From assembly GCF_000685295.1 (NCBI RefSeq), contig NZ_ARYL01000028.1, positions 1 through 56,341 on the forward strand: a DNA stretch of 56,341 nucleotides, in the 5' to 3' direction. The stretch comes from Hyphomonas oceanitis SCH89 (GTDB taxonomy: Bacteria; Pseudomonadota; Alphaproteobacteria; Caulobacterales; Hyphomonadaceae). The notes beneath the pieces were generated by a model. The model did no database searches and was not told where the DNA came from. It saw only the letters and a program-made list of their open reading frames with translations. Each line of letters starts with the position of its first letter. The stretch's first letter is position 1. This document shows, piece by piece, positions 30,101 to 39,124 of this stretch. Position numbers and translations under genes: made by a program.

Positions 30101-33100
30101 AGAAGAATGATTGAGAACCTGGAAGGATTTGGCTGCGACGGGTAGCCAGGTGGTTGATGAATCTCCCGCTGCCGCAATGACACAAAGTTGTAGGCCAGCA
30201 TCCAGGGCAGCAGGATGAACGAGGTGAGAGGACTCGGCCATGGTTTGAGTCAAAGATACTCGGCCAATTGCTGCCGTTTGAGAAATCTTGACGTCTGAAA
30301 GCAGCTGGAATGCTGCGCCAAAATCGGCACCTATCGCGCAAAAATGCGAAGCGACTTTTGAATTCGCGACCGAAGTTGCGTCGCGATTGAAATCAGAATT
30401 ACGCGCAAGTGGCGGATTTTCATACTCCTGCGACTGGTATGAAGAGGCATCCGTCGAAATACTGGCCTCAGCAATTGTCTTGTGCGCGTATATACTTTCC
30501 GTATCTCCAAACATGTTGAGTTTGAGCGCCCACTCCCCATTACGAAATTGTGCGACGACATGCCAACGCAAGCTAGGTTCACCAGGTCTCGCAAGTGGTA
30601 ATGGCGCAAACTGCGTAAAGCCATCAATGTGGGCACTAGGGCCGCCTATGGCTTGTGCCGCCGCCGCGAGCAGCTCAATAATCGCTGTGGCAGGCGCAAT
30701 GGCTTTGCCAAAAATCCTGTGCTCAAGCATCCAGCTGGAACTTGATGTCTGGCTACCTTCAAAAATCACAAGATCATCTGATGCAATGTTCAGACGGGAG
30801 CCAAGTAAAGGATGACCAGAAGCGATGCCTGCGAGTAGATCCGTTGATGTGTTGACGTGTCGCCAGTGCCGTTGACGCTGCCAAGGATAGTTGGGAAGGG
30901 ATACAATGCGTCCACCAGATGGAATCAGAGCGGGCCATCTTGGAGAGTGTCCGGTTTCATAGAGCTTTGCTGCACACTCGACCATCGCTTCTCGGTCTGC
31001 CTGGCCGCGACGAAGGGTTGGAACAATGGGGTTGTCCAGCACTCCCACCTGCTCCATGCTTGCTGCAATGGAAGAAGATAGAACTGGGTGTGGGCCAATC
31101 TCGATATAAACAGTGCGCTCGTGGGTTGCGGTTGCCTGCATCGCTTTGGCAAAGAGAACCGGGGCGCGAATACCACATGCAAAATGGGCGGCATCGACCT
31201 GCGTTACAGGTTCACCTGTGACTGTGGATATCGCGCGGATACTGTTTGCCCGATGTGGTGGCACCTCACCAAGAGTTTCAACCAGCCGGGTTTCGAACGG
31301 CGACATCTGATCACTATGAAAAGCGTAGCGGACCGGTAATCTATGATGGCCGATACCTTGGGCCTTGAGATTTTCCAGTAGTGTGTCCAGAGCAGCCGTT
31401 TCTCCCGATATCACAGTTTCGCCGGGTGAGTTTATTGCAGCGATACTAAGCGCAGCGCCAAACGGAGCTATTGCTTCTGCGGCGGTTGCAGAATCCAGTA
31501 GCACGGATGCCATGGCGCCGGTGCCGTCTGCGGCCTGCATGATCTTGCCTCTATGACAGGCGATCCGGATCGCTTCATCGAGTGACAATAGCCCGGCCGA
31601 ATGCATGGCAGCGATTTCGCCGACACTGTGGCCCACGACGGTATTAGCCTCCAGGTTCCAGGACTTCAGTAATGCCACAAGACCCGTTTGCAGTGCTGTA
31701 AGCGCGGGTTGCGCAAATGCAGTTTCCTTTAGCCTACTATCTGTGTCTTCCCGTGCAAGCTCCTCCAAAAGCGACCAGCCAGCATATTGCTGTATAAGTT
31801 CATCGCACGCCTCCAGATGCTTCGCAAAAACAGGCTCGCGAGCTGCTAGAGACAAGCCCATTCCTGCTTGCTGTGGTCCTTGGCCACAGAAAACAAAACA
31901 AATCTTCGGGCAGGGAGATTCAAAGCTTCCGGCCGCGCGATGTTTTAATTTCCGGGCAAGTGCATCGCGGGTTGGAGCTGCTATGGCCAGGCGATGGGCA
32001 TGGTGCGACCTCTTCTCGGCTGCAGTGAAGCACAAGTCGGTCAGGGACGGGGCGGAATTTGCGAGTACAGTCTGCCAGGATGCCGCGCTCTGCTTTAATG
32101 CTTCCGGTGTGTGTGCTGAAAGTGGCAACGTCCAGATGTCATCGCTTCGTGCCTCTATCGTTGGTGTACTGAATTGTGGTGCGCCTTCAAGAATAACGTG
32201 TGCGTTTGTGCCGCCGACGCCAAATGAGCTGACGCCAGCAAGAGGGGCGCCAGCTGACTTAGGCAATGGTTGATGCTTGGAAGCGACTTCAAAGCGTGTC
32301 GAGTCCAGATTGATATGCGGGTTCAGTTTTTTGAAACTGGGCTGTGCAGGTACTTCACGCCTATTTAGGACGAGGGCGGCTTTGATGACACCGGCCACAC
32401 CAGCAGCCGCTTCGAGATGTCCTATATTAGCCTTCACGCCCCCCAGCAGACAGGTGGGGCTGTCCTCTTCTTTGGTACCAATTGTTTCCGCCAACGCATC
32501 AACTTCAATTGGGTCGCCGAGAATGGTGCCAGTGCCATGGGTCTCGATATAAACGATATCTTTCGCATCGACGCGGGAGGTTGCAACGGCTTCGCGTACC
32601 AGCGCGGCCTGTGCCTGAACGTTGGGAGCTGCGAGAAGGGTTGACTCTCCATCCTGATTGACGGCTGAGCCGCGAATAACAGACCAAATTCGGTCGCCGT
32701 CCGCTAAAGCGTCGGAAAGTCGCTTCAAGGCGATTACGCCGCAGCCTTCGCCGCGGCCAAAACCATTGGCGCTAGCGTCAAATGTCTTGCAAAGGCCATC
32801 AGGTGCAAGAAATCCGAGCCGTGACATGCTGACCATAAGTTCCGGCGCCAAGATTGCTGACACACCACCTGCTAGCGCTAGGTTGCTTTCGCCAGTGCGC
32901 AAGCTTTGACAGGCCAAATGTACGGCCACCAACGAAGACGAGCAGGCTGTGTCAATTGAAATGCTCGGGCCGCGTAGATCGAAAATGTATGACAGCCGAT
33001 TGGCCAAGACGCTGTGTAGTGTACCGGTCAGAGTTCGCTGATCCATCGCTGCAGGGTCTCGATACAGCATCTGCGCATAGTCATTATGGTAGCTGGCCAC

Positions 33101-33556
33101 AAAAACTCCGGTGCGGGAGCGCCGCAGATCTTCGAAACGAAAACCTGCGTCTTCCATCGCTTCCACTGCTACTTCAAGGAATATCCTCTGCTGAGGATCC
33201 ATCTGATCAGCTTCACGTGGGGGGATGCCGAAATATCCTGAGTCAAACATGTCGACGGAGTTGAGAAAAGACGCACCTGCAGCCGTGCTTAAACCAACAG
33301 CATCAGGTCCTTCACCATACCATTTTCCAGCGTCCCAGCGGTCTGGTGGAATAGGAGACACTGTTGTGCGGCTTTCAAGCAAAAAGGACCAAAAGCTCTC
33401 GGCATCATTCCCCCCGCCCGGGAACCTGCACCCGATACCGACAATTGCGATAGGATCAGCCGCCAGCGTCGCACCGACCTGTTCGCGCGCGCTGCGCGCC
33501 ATCAAGGCAAGTTTGACAGCAGATGTTTTGTTTGTGTTTATTTCAATCTTGCTCAT
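27110..33556 (-). CDS. PKS2: type I PKS module KS-AT-DH-ER-KR-ACP
   Basis: A 2148-residue fully reducing module. The N-terminal helix (about 1-33) serves as a docking region. KS has Cys205 and HGTGT; AT has Ser644 (GHSVGEI) and YAFH at 744-747, closest to the malonyl type. DH has His946 in a complete HxxxGxxxxP motif (HRIFGKAIAP) and HPAALDAGLQ. ER has HAGAGGVG near 1555. KR has GGLGGLG near 1745, an LRD variant of the B-type LDD motif and Tyr1891 (QTLYTAAN). ACP has Ser2059 (GLDSLM). A C-terminal docking helix reads LDNLSDKELSALL, followed by a basic end. A good ribosome binding site (AAGGA, 7 nt) sits inside the end of PKS1, and the start overlaps the PKS1 stop (ATGA). Confidence 0.95.
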   Translation of the reverse strand: MSKIEINTNKTSAVKLALMARSAREQVGATLAADPIAIVGIGCRFPGGGNDAESFWSFLLESRTTVSPIPPDRWDAGKWYGEGPDAVGLSTAAGASFLNSVDMFDSGYFGIPPREADQMDPQQRIFLEVAVEAMEDAGFRFEDLRRSRTGVFVASYHNDYAQMLYRDPAAMDQRTLTGTLHSVLANRLSYIFDLRGPSISIDTACSSSLVAVHLACQSLRTGESNLALAGGVSAILAPELMVSMSRLGFLAPDGLCKTFDASANGFGRGEGCGVIALKRLSDALADGDRIWSVIRGSAVNQDGESTLLAAPNVQAQAALVREAVATSRVDAKDIVYIETHGTGTILGDPIEVDALAETIGTKEEDSPTCLLGGVKANIGHLEAAAGVAGVIKAALVLNRREVPAQPSFKKLNPHINLDSTRFEVASKHQPLPKSAGAPLAGVSSFGVGGTNAHVILEGAPQFSTPTIEARSDDIWTLPLSAHTPEALKQSAASWQTVLANSAPSLTDLCFTAAEKRSHHAHRLAIAAPTRDALARKLKHRAAGSFESPCPKICFVFCGQGPQQAGMGLSLAAREPVFAKHLEACDELIQQYAGWSLLEELAREDTDSRLKETAFAQPALTALQTGLVALLKSWNLEANTVVGHSVGEIAAMHSAGLLSLDEAIRIACHRGKIMQAADGTGAMASVLLDSATAAEAIAPFGAALSIAAINSPGETVISGETAALDTLLENLKAQGIGHHRLPVRYAFHSDQMSPFETRLVETLGEVPPHRANSIRAISTVTGEPVTQVDAAHFACGIRAPVLFAKAMQATATHERTVYIEIGPHPVLSSSIAASMEQVGVLDNPIVPTLRRGQADREAMVECAAKLYETGHSPRWPALIPSGGRIVSLPNYPWQRQRHWRHVNTSTDLLAGIASGHPLLGSRLNIASDDLVIFEGSQTSSSSWMLEHRIFGKAIAPATAIIELLAAAAQAIGGPSAHIDGFTQFAPLPLARPGEPSLRWHVVAQFRNGEWALKLNMFGDTESIYAHKTIAEASISTDASSYQSQEYENPPLARNSDFNRDATSVANSKVASHFCAIGADFGAAFQLLSDVKISQTAAIGRVSLTQTMAESSHLVHPAALDAGLQLCVIAAAGDSSTTWLPVAAKSFQVLNHSSSLFYDAEARLITDGSSGTLIADVRYRDPTGFLVAEIKGLRFAKATPQTLATNATPPVKLYTTSWKAESRDGESPNDHAQSWLVISDEKLGEELAEALADIAVCARMVRSEAAPSEFNAALDWLADAPEPRQIIDLVGLARDLDASEHVIRTLRHTQAIAKSSFSTSLAILTQGAFATENDLSTPSISGASVQGFIATVSLEHPELSIRGIDLDPAVNNYDAKELALALSAQLSRKGSAKLAMRGTEWLSPRISPANLSDGSSYRTLQRQDSAGIDGIKFETHKRSKLRKGQVRVAVRCAGLNFRDVLSTMGMLDGALPPLGVECSGEVIEVSPEVTAFKLGDLVFGYAPGALSEEITVPAEWLIHKPDHVTDEQAAGFTVAFGTALFGLDHIAKLTAGESVLIHAGAGGVGLAAIQIALARGAKVFTTAGSDSKRKMLRSMGVNHVYDSRTLDFERKVLDATHGQGVDVVLNSLVGDFTQASIRCLSATGRFLELGKRDVLSLEQFSAIKPEANYHIYDLGQIIEAEPTRLRPLLNSILDEIANGKLTPLHTQVFGIEQTREAMRFMASAKHIGKIVLRVPPRLTAPVRTDATYWITGGLGGLGLYTAQWLANSGAQHIVLTGRRSATESAKAAIAEIEKSGAIVHVLKNDVGDDTSNAQVLALIKNTMPPLRGIIHAAGTLRDGPALTREPEDVESVFRGKFQGACSLDRQTRELPLDFFVCYSAAGTILGASGQTLYTAANTALDALIVKRVREGYPGSSIAWGGWSGAGMLAGLSASAREGWAERGLVDITPDSGFPQLEQALQSGIPNTIAVAVDWRMFTATAPSGLDLGPFSELTHSSAIASLSAGRIPEQTLGAQLMTATPSERRAKLQQCVETAARDIIGLDSDMPIDPDHPLKDMGLDSLMSVEMRNELSRGIGLRLTATLLFDYPTVNRLIEYLDAQLCPSQPEKTENRGAESDDLDNLSDKELSALLDEELAASTTNRNTKREPQS

Positions 33557-36500
33557 TTGCGTCCTTCAAGAAGCGCAGCAAGGGCTTCATCATCACTTAA
33601 GTCTTCGATAGCTGAAATGCTCGTCCCAAGCTCATTTGGCGAAACTGAGGATTTGGGTTCCGGGACTACGGCATGAGTATGTTTCTCATGTGGACTTGCA
33701 GATAAAAATTCAATGATGGCTTTAGCTGTCGGGTATGACCAGGCTAGCGTTGCCGGCAGAGGTCGCCCGACCGACTTCTCGAGTGCATTCCGCAGTTCGA
33801 TACCCATCAGGGAGTTAAGTCCCAAGTCACCGAGGGGGCGATTCAGATCAAAGTCTTCAGGGCGTAATTTCAGAACTTTCGTTATAATCGTAGAGACAAA
33901 TATCGTCGCTGCGGACCGTCGGTCGTCCAAGGACAGACTTTCAAAAGGTGAGGCATCGGTGGCAGATTCGGTCTCTTCGGCGATTAGCTCATCAAACAGA
34001 TGGTCTGCGCGGCCTTGCCGGGATCGACAAAAAGCCGGCCAGTCCATGCGGAAAGCGCTGACGAGCGACGGCGAGTGGCAGATGAGCCACTCAAGCAACG
34101 CATCTCCCTCAAGCGGGTCTAATGAGAGCTCACCGCGGGCCTCAAATTCATCAGCGACATGGTCAAGTGCTGCGCGGCCGAGATGTTTCCACGGTCCCCA
34201 TGCGATGCTTGTGGCGGCTTTTCCACGTGCATGTCGATCCGCGGCCAAGGCGTCCAGACCGCAATTTGCTGCCGCATAGGCAGCCAGACCCTGATGGGGT
34301 AAAAAGGTCATAGTAGACGAGTACAGCACAAACATATCTACATCTGGGAATTCACGGTCAAGAACGCGAGCGCCTTTGAGTTTCGGCGCAATCGCTAAAT
34401 CAAAGCTTTCTTGGCTCGTTTCAGCTGCCAGTCGCGTATCATACGCGGTAGCCAAATGTATAACCCCGTTCACTGGGGCGCGCATTTCAGCCTCGCGTCC
34501 TGAAAGGAACGAACGCAGTGCGTCGCAATCTGCAATGTCAAAGGACGCAATTTCTACCAGAACACCTGCAGCCTCAAGCGCAAGGATGCCGGCAATCCTG
34601 TCCCAGTTTTCGGTTCCCTCGGCTACGCTTCGCCAATCTTGGCGAGGAGGAAGAGGGCGCCGCGAAATTAAAATAATATGACGCGCTCCCGCTTTCGTAA
34701 GTACGTTGGCGGCACGCAGGCCCAACGCGCTTAGACCTCCGGTAATCAAATAGGCTTCATTTTTCTTCAACTCGAAATTTTTCGCGAAAGCGATATTATC
34801 CGTATATTGACGAAGTCGTGGAACTAGCCATTCGCTATTCCGATAAGCAATTTCAGGTTCCGAGCTGGCCCCCAAAGCTTGATTTACCAACGCGTTAAAC
34901 TGTTCAGAGAATGAAGTCGCAGGATCGCCATCAATCAAGCGAAAGGTGAATTCAGGATGTTCATCGGACACGACGCGCATAGCACCTACAAGTGATGCCT
35001 GATCGATAGCCATGCGCTGCGAAGGCGAACCTGCCATAGTGGCGCCTCGCGTTAGAATAACGACTTGCTGAGACGGTACTTTGCTCTGGCGCAAAATTTG
35101 AAGCAACTGGATCGGTAGAAACCCCGCGCCCTTATCGGGAGCTATCGATACAATGTAGTCATATGAGCGTCCGGAGCTGAGTACGCCATGTGCGGTCTCA
35201 AAACTCATGCAATCGACGTCAGCGCCAGCCTCTTCAATGGCTGCCGTCAGCGAGTTTGAGTCTGCATTATCGGAGCCGATTATTAAACAAGTCTGCCCTT
35301 GCGCGCTGACGACATCGGGCGCTGGCGCTTTTCTCCACGCAATCTCGTGTAACATACTGCGGGTGTCGTTGTTCAGACGCGGACGTTTATGACTGCTTTG
35401 GGCGGGCATCATTTCTGCGGCTTCATGCCAATGTCGTGATCGTTGCCAAGGATAATGTGGAAGCGGCACGTCGTGACGAGCGGTTCCTGAATAGGCGCGC
35501 CAGTCTATTTCTGCGCCATGTGTCCAGAGCTTGGCGATTCCTTCGGCAATTATATTCATTGCAGGACTGTCGCGGCGTTCGCTTGCGGCAAGTACGGCAT
35601 CCACATTATGGTGGCTGAGCGTCTGTTCGATGGACGTTAGCAAAACTGGATTGGGACCAAGCTCAAGAAATGCGGTTGCGCCAGCCTCAAGCGAGGCCTC
35701 AACAGCGTCAAGGAAACGGACAGGCTCGCTCAGGTTTCTCGCCCAGTAGCGCCCATCATATTTTGTACCAGGAATCGCGGTTCCGATTACGGTTGAGAGC
35801 ATAGGTACAGCGGAATCGGATGGCGCAATGTCGTCTAGCATTGCTTCAAGTTCAGGTGCTAGCGTTGCCATTTGTGGACCATGCGATGCAACGTCCACTT
35901 TGACTTTACGGCAAAAAACGCCGTCGGCTGATAATTCCTCAAGGGCCGATTCCAGAGAAACCACTTCGCCAGATATCACGCACGCGCGTGGGCTATTTAT
36001 TGCGGCCACACATAATTTTCCGAGGTAAGGCTTCAGGCGCTTTTCAAGGTCGGCTTTAGTCAACTCAACCAATGCCATTCCGCCTTCGCCGCTCGTGCGA
36101 GCCATAAGGGTGCTGCGGGCAACGACGACGCGCATAGCGTCTTGCAGGCTCAGTGTGCCCGATATGGCTGCTGCAGACACCTCGCCCATGCTGTGGCCGA
36201 TCGTCATCATCGGCTTTACGCCAAAGGAGTTCCACAGCTGCGCATAGCTGAAGGCAAGCGCGACGAGGACAGGTTGAATTACTTCAATTTCGTCGAGCTG
36301 ATATCCGTCATCATCAGACTCAAGCTGAAGCTGTTCCTTTAGGGACCATGCCACGAGTGGTGCCAGCGCCTGTTCGCACGCATCAATAGATTGACGAAAA
36401 ACAGGTTCGCTTTCGATTAGCGACCTAGCCATTCCAATCCATTGACCACCTTGTCCCGGGGCGACAAAAGCCGTGACCGCCGGTTTGTCCGTCCAGGATT

Positions 36501-38067
36501 GCCCCTGGATGGCATCATCACCGCCGTCCCTAAATTTTTCAAGTGATGAAATCAATTCATTACGGTCATGACCAACAAAGGCAGCTCGATGGCTGAGGCG
36601 TGTTCTGTTGCTGCCGGCGGCCGCACAGATTTCATCAATAGATAATTCCGTCTTTGAGCGGATTATTTCTGCATATAAGCCCGCCAGTTGGCGAAGCGCG
36701 ACAACGCTCTCAGCCGAGATTGGCAGGATGACCGGTCGAGCACATAGAGTTTTCGCTACTGAACTTTCGGTCATTGCTGGAGGGTTCTGTATCAGCAAGT
36801 GAGCATTTGAGCCGGCAATCCCAAATCCGCTGACCCCTGCGATCCTATCTGGATTATTCCAAGTTTGGCGTTCACGCACTATCTCGAGGGGTGCAGATAG
36901 CCAGTCGACGTCCGGGTTTGGGGTATTGAAGTGGAGGCTGGCCGGGACTTGGCGTTTTTTTACGGCAAGCGCCGCCTTGAGCAATCCGGCCATGCCGGCG
37001 GCGCCCTCAGTGTGCCCAATATTGGTTTTGACCGACCCTACCCGCAGAGCCTCTTCTCGGTCGCCTCCAAAAACTGCACTTAGCGCGCCCAGCTCGACAG
37101 GGTCGCCAGAGCGCGTGCCTGTTCCATGTGCTTCAATATAGCCTACAGAAGCGGCTGGCAGGTCTGCATCAATCAATGCGCGACGGAGTAGGGCTTCTTG
37201 TCCACTGCGACTGGGTGTGCCGAAAGAGCTGCCTGAGTTACCATCATTATTGACGGCGCTACCGCGAATGACAGCATGGATTTGATCTCCATCCTCCAGC
37301 GCGCGGTCAAGTCTCTTTAGCAAGACGATACCGGCACCCTCACTACGCACGTAACCATCACCCGAGGCATCACCAAACTTGCAGTGTCCGTCAGGCGCCA
37401 TCATACGGCTCTGCGAGTATCCTACAGTGATATGTGGACTCAGGATCACATTTACGCCCGCAGCAAATGCAAGCTCAGACTCTCCAGATCGCAGGCTCTG
37501 CATGGCAAGATGCACTGCGGTGAGTGACGAGGAGCAGGCGGTGTCCAGTGTCAGGCTTGGGCCCATCAGGTTAAGGAAGTGAGACACGCGACCGGACGCC
37601 GTATATCTGCCGCTGCCTGTCGTCATTTCGAAATCTGTTGCGGTTGGGTCGCTGAGCATTCGCATTTCGAAATCGCTCAGCCATTGGCCAACATAGACGC
37701 CTACAGGCCGTCCCGCCAATGTGCGCGCGTCTATGCCAGCGTCTTCAATAGCTTCCCACGCTGTCTCGAGAAGCAGGCGTTGCTGCGGATCCATGCGCTC
37801 AGCTTCACGAGGAGATATATGAAAAAAGCCAGCATCGAATTGTTCGATTCCATCCAAGTAGCCACCGAAGCGCGTCATGATGCGACCGGGCGTTGCAGGT
37901 GTGTCTGAATAAAGCTGCTTCACATCCATACGGCTTGAAGGAATTTCACCAACAGCATCGCGGCCTTCATATAGCATCTGCCAGAAGGCATCAGGCGTAT
38001 TCGCGCCGCCAGGAAAGCGACATGCCATCCCGATGATTGCAACAGATCGAGTTACTTCAAGCGCCAT
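33553..38067 (-). CDS. PKS1: type I PKS module KS-AT-KR-ACP, probable first module
   Basis: I chose ATG 38067 (1504 residues) because GAGG lies 9 nt upstream; a GTG at 38076 adds three residues. KS begins almost at once (residue 8) with no docking coiled coil, which fits a first module. KS has Cys178 (DTACSSS) and HGTGT. AT has Ser626 (GHSMGEV) and VASH at 726-729, the methylmalonyl-type motif and the only one in the cluster. KR has GGLSALG near 1105, Tyr1264 (AAYAAAN) and no LDD. ACP has Ser1419 in GLNSLM. The C-terminal tail IEDLSDDEALAALLEG is a docking helix for PKS2. No loading module is visible, so the starter unit is unknown; an acyl-ACP or acyl-CoA taken directly by the KS is possible. 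The gene follows the thioesterase by 32 bp. Confidence 0.93.
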   Translation of the reverse strand: MALEVTRSVAIIGMACRFPGGANTPDAFWQMLYEGRDAVGEIPSSRMDVKQLYSDTPATPGRIMTRFGGYLDGIEQFDAGFFHISPREAERMDPQQRLLLETAWEAIEDAGIDARTLAGRPVGVYVGQWLSDFEMRMLSDPTATDFEMTTGSGRYTASGRVSHFLNLMGPSLTLDTACSSSLTAVHLAMQSLRSGESELAFAAGVNVILSPHITVGYSQSRMMAPDGHCKFGDASGDGYVRSEGAGIVLLKRLDRALEDGDQIHAVIRGSAVNNDGNSGSSFGTPSRSGQEALLRRALIDADLPAASVGYIEAHGTGTRSGDPVELGALSAVFGGDREEALRVGSVKTNIGHTEGAAGMAGLLKAALAVKKRQVPASLHFNTPNPDVDWLSAPLEIVRERQTWNNPDRIAGVSGFGIAGSNAHLLIQNPPAMTESSVAKTLCARPVILPISAESVVALRQLAGLYAEIIRSKTELSIDEICAAAGSNRTRLSHRAAFVGHDRNELISSLEKFRDGGDDAIQGQSWTDKPAVTAFVAPGQGGQWIGMARSLIESEPVFRQSIDACEQALAPLVAWSLKEQLQLESDDDGYQLDEIEVIQPVLVALAFSYAQLWNSFGVKPMMTIGHSMGEVSAAAISGTLSLQDAMRVVVARSTLMARTSGEGGMALVELTKADLEKRLKPYLGKLCVAAINSPRACVISGEVVSLESALEELSADGVFCRKVKVDVASHGPQMATLAPELEAMLDDIAPSDSAVPMLSTVIGTAIPGTKYDGRYWARNLSEPVRFLDAVEASLEAGATAFLELGPNPVLLTSIEQTLSHHNVDAVLAASERRDSPAMNIIAEGIAKLWTHGAEIDWRAYSGTARHDVPLPHYPWQRSRHWHEAAEMMPAQSSHKRPRLNNDTRSMLHEIAWRKAPAPDVVSAQGQTCLIIGSDNADSNSLTAAIEEAGADVDCMSFETAHGVLSSGRSYDYIVSIAPDKGAGFLPIQLLQILRQSKVPSQQVVILTRGATMAGSPSQRMAIDQASLVGAMRVVSDEHPEFTFRLIDGDPATSFSEQFNALVNQALGASSEPEIAYRNSEWLVPRLRQYTDNIAFAKNFELKKNEAYLITGGLSALGLRAANVLTKAGARHIILISRRPLPPRQDWRSVAEGTENWDRIAGILALEAAGVLVEIASFDIADCDALRSFLSGREAEMRAPVNGVIHLATAYDTRLAAETSQESFDLAIAPKLKGARVLDREFPDVDMFVLYSSTMTFLPHQGLAAYAAANCGLDALAADRHARGKAATSIAWGPWKHLGRAALDHVADEFEARGELSLDPLEGDALLEWLICHSPSLVSAFRMDWPAFCRSRQGRADHLFDELIAEETESATDASPFESLSLDDRRSAATIFVSTIITKVLKLRPEDFDLNRPLGDLGLNSLMGIELRNALEKSVGRPLPATLAWSYPTAKAIIEFLSASPHEKHTHAVVPEPKSSVSPNELGTSISAIEDLSDDEALAALLEGRK

Positions 38068-38099
38068 CGCTTTCACCCTCTACAATGCTGAGCTGACGC

Positions 38100-38909
38100 T
38101 CATAGATTTTGGGTCGGTATGATTGCACGCGACTTTGCTTCCAAAACGTCCTGAATGTGCAAAATCAGTGCCGATCGCTGCTCGTCCAAGTAAAAATGTC
38201 CTCCCTCAAATAACTGAAGACGGAAGTCGGTTTCTGTCCAGGATTCCCATCCAGCAAGAAGGTTTTCAGGAACTAGTCTGTCGCTCTTGCCGCCTAGAGC
38301 ACTGATGGAGATTGGTAACGGCTTTGGTGCAGTACATTCGATCTTTTCAAGCGTACGAATATCTGCCTTCAAGGTTGGCAGAAGCATTTCCAGAACTTCT
38401 GGTGCCTCAATGATCTCGCGCGGAATGCCCCCATATCGCTTGTTCACCTCTTCAACAAACGCCATGTCGTCGAGATGTGAGAGAGGTCCAACGGGACTAG
38501 GTAAGTTGGGCGGCTGTCTTGCGGAAAGAAAGAGGTGAAGCGGTGAGCGCATTTCCCGCCTTACGACCTCAGCGGCAAGCTCAGAAGCAAAAACAGACCC
38601 CATACTATGCCCAAAAAAAGCGTAGGGGCGATCTAGTAGCGTGGAGAATTCTGGAAGGATTGACTGAACCAGCTCTGGAAAGCTGTCCAGCGCGGGTTCT
38701 CTGAGCCGGTTGGCGCGGCCAGGAGGTTGAACTGGCACGATTTCCAACCACGAAGGCGCTTGGGATTGCCATGAGCGGTACATAGCGGCCCCATAGCCTG
38801 CGCATGGAAAACAGAACAAGCGGATGCGCATTTCAGCTGTAAGCGAAGAACGAAAAAACCAGCTTGCGCCTGGCTGTGTGCCACGTTGAGTAGCTATGTT
38901 TCGAATACT
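38100..38909 (-). CDS. Type II thioesterase (editing TE)
   Basis: A stand-alone alpha/beta-hydrolase thioesterase of about 269 residues that, by family, clears wrongly loaded or stalled acyl groups from carrier proteins. The features are FCFPCAGYG near the N-terminus, PPGRANRL, the nucleophile Ser102 in GHSMGS, and GGHFYL carrying the catalytic His. The length suits TEII (about 250). A longer frame from TTG at 38948 exists, but that start lies within an inverted repeat, so ATG 38909 (SIRNIATQ) is preferred; its ribosome binding site is weak. The gene precedes PKS1 by 32 bp and starts the closely packed PKS operon. It lacks a carrier-fused position, so it is unlikely to be the product-release enzyme, although that cannot be excluded. 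Confidence 0.92.
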   Translation of the reverse strand, partial: SIRNIATQRGTQPGASWFFRSSLTAEMRIRLFCFPCAGYGAAMYRSWQSQAPSWLEIVPVQPPGRANRLREPALDSFPELVQSILPEFSTLLDRPYAFFGHSMGSVFASELAAEVVRREMRSPLHLFLSARQPPNLPSPVGPLSHLDDMAFVEEVNKRYGGIPREIIEAPEVLEMLLPTLKADIRTLEKIECTAPKPLPISISALGGKSDRLVPENLLAGWESWTETDFRLQLFEGGHFYLDEQRSALILHIQDVLEAKSRAIIPTQNL

Positions 38910-38946
38910 CATAATTCTACTATGTCCCACACCGAATTCCCAGCCC

Positions 38947-38995
38947 AAAGTGCATTAGGGAATGCCCGACCGGGTATCATCTTGAAATGCACTTT
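38947..38995. promoter_or_regulatory. Inverted repeat upstream of the thioesterase-PKS operon
   Basis: Two perfect 10-bp arms, AAAGTGCATT (38947-38956) and AATGCACTTT (38986-38995), are separated by 29 bp. The spacer holds a smaller dyad around CCCGACCGGG. The element ends 37 bp upstream of the chosen thioesterase ATG. It may be an operator or a leader-RNA hairpin. No T-run follows on the minus strand, so a simple terminator is unlikely. Confidence 0.5.
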
Positions 38996-39124
38996 GCCAT
39001 TGAAACTGTTACGGTCAAAATAAGCTTGTGGGAACGCTACAATACTGTCGTTGTTTAAGTGCTTTAACTTTTGCAAAATTTTATAGCGACTGCCTCATTA
39101 TCTCGCTGGCGTTACGCTACTTTC
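38996..39124 (-). promoter_or_regulatory. Possible promoter region for the thioesterase-PKS genes
   Basis: This is the AT-rich part of the 215-bp gap between the flippase stop and the thioesterase start. I see several TTGxxx-like hexamers on the minus strand but no convincing -35/-10 pair, so only the region is given. A gap this wide contrasts with the 4-nt overlaps downstream and suggests separate transcription of the PKS genes. Confidence 0.3.

Noticed and set aside
31605..32273. A 222-residue plus-strand frame opposite PKS2
   Set aside because: It is antisense to the KS-AT linker and AT of PKS2, with no domain and a Cys/Ala/Ser-rich composition.
33553..38067. PKS1 as a trans-AT or KSQ loading module
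   Set aside because: It has its own AT with a full motif and an active-site Cys rather than Gln in the KS.
38910..38948. TTG start at 38948 for the thioesterase
   Set aside because: It would begin inside the inverted repeat and add residues not matching the family; ATG 38909 is preferred.
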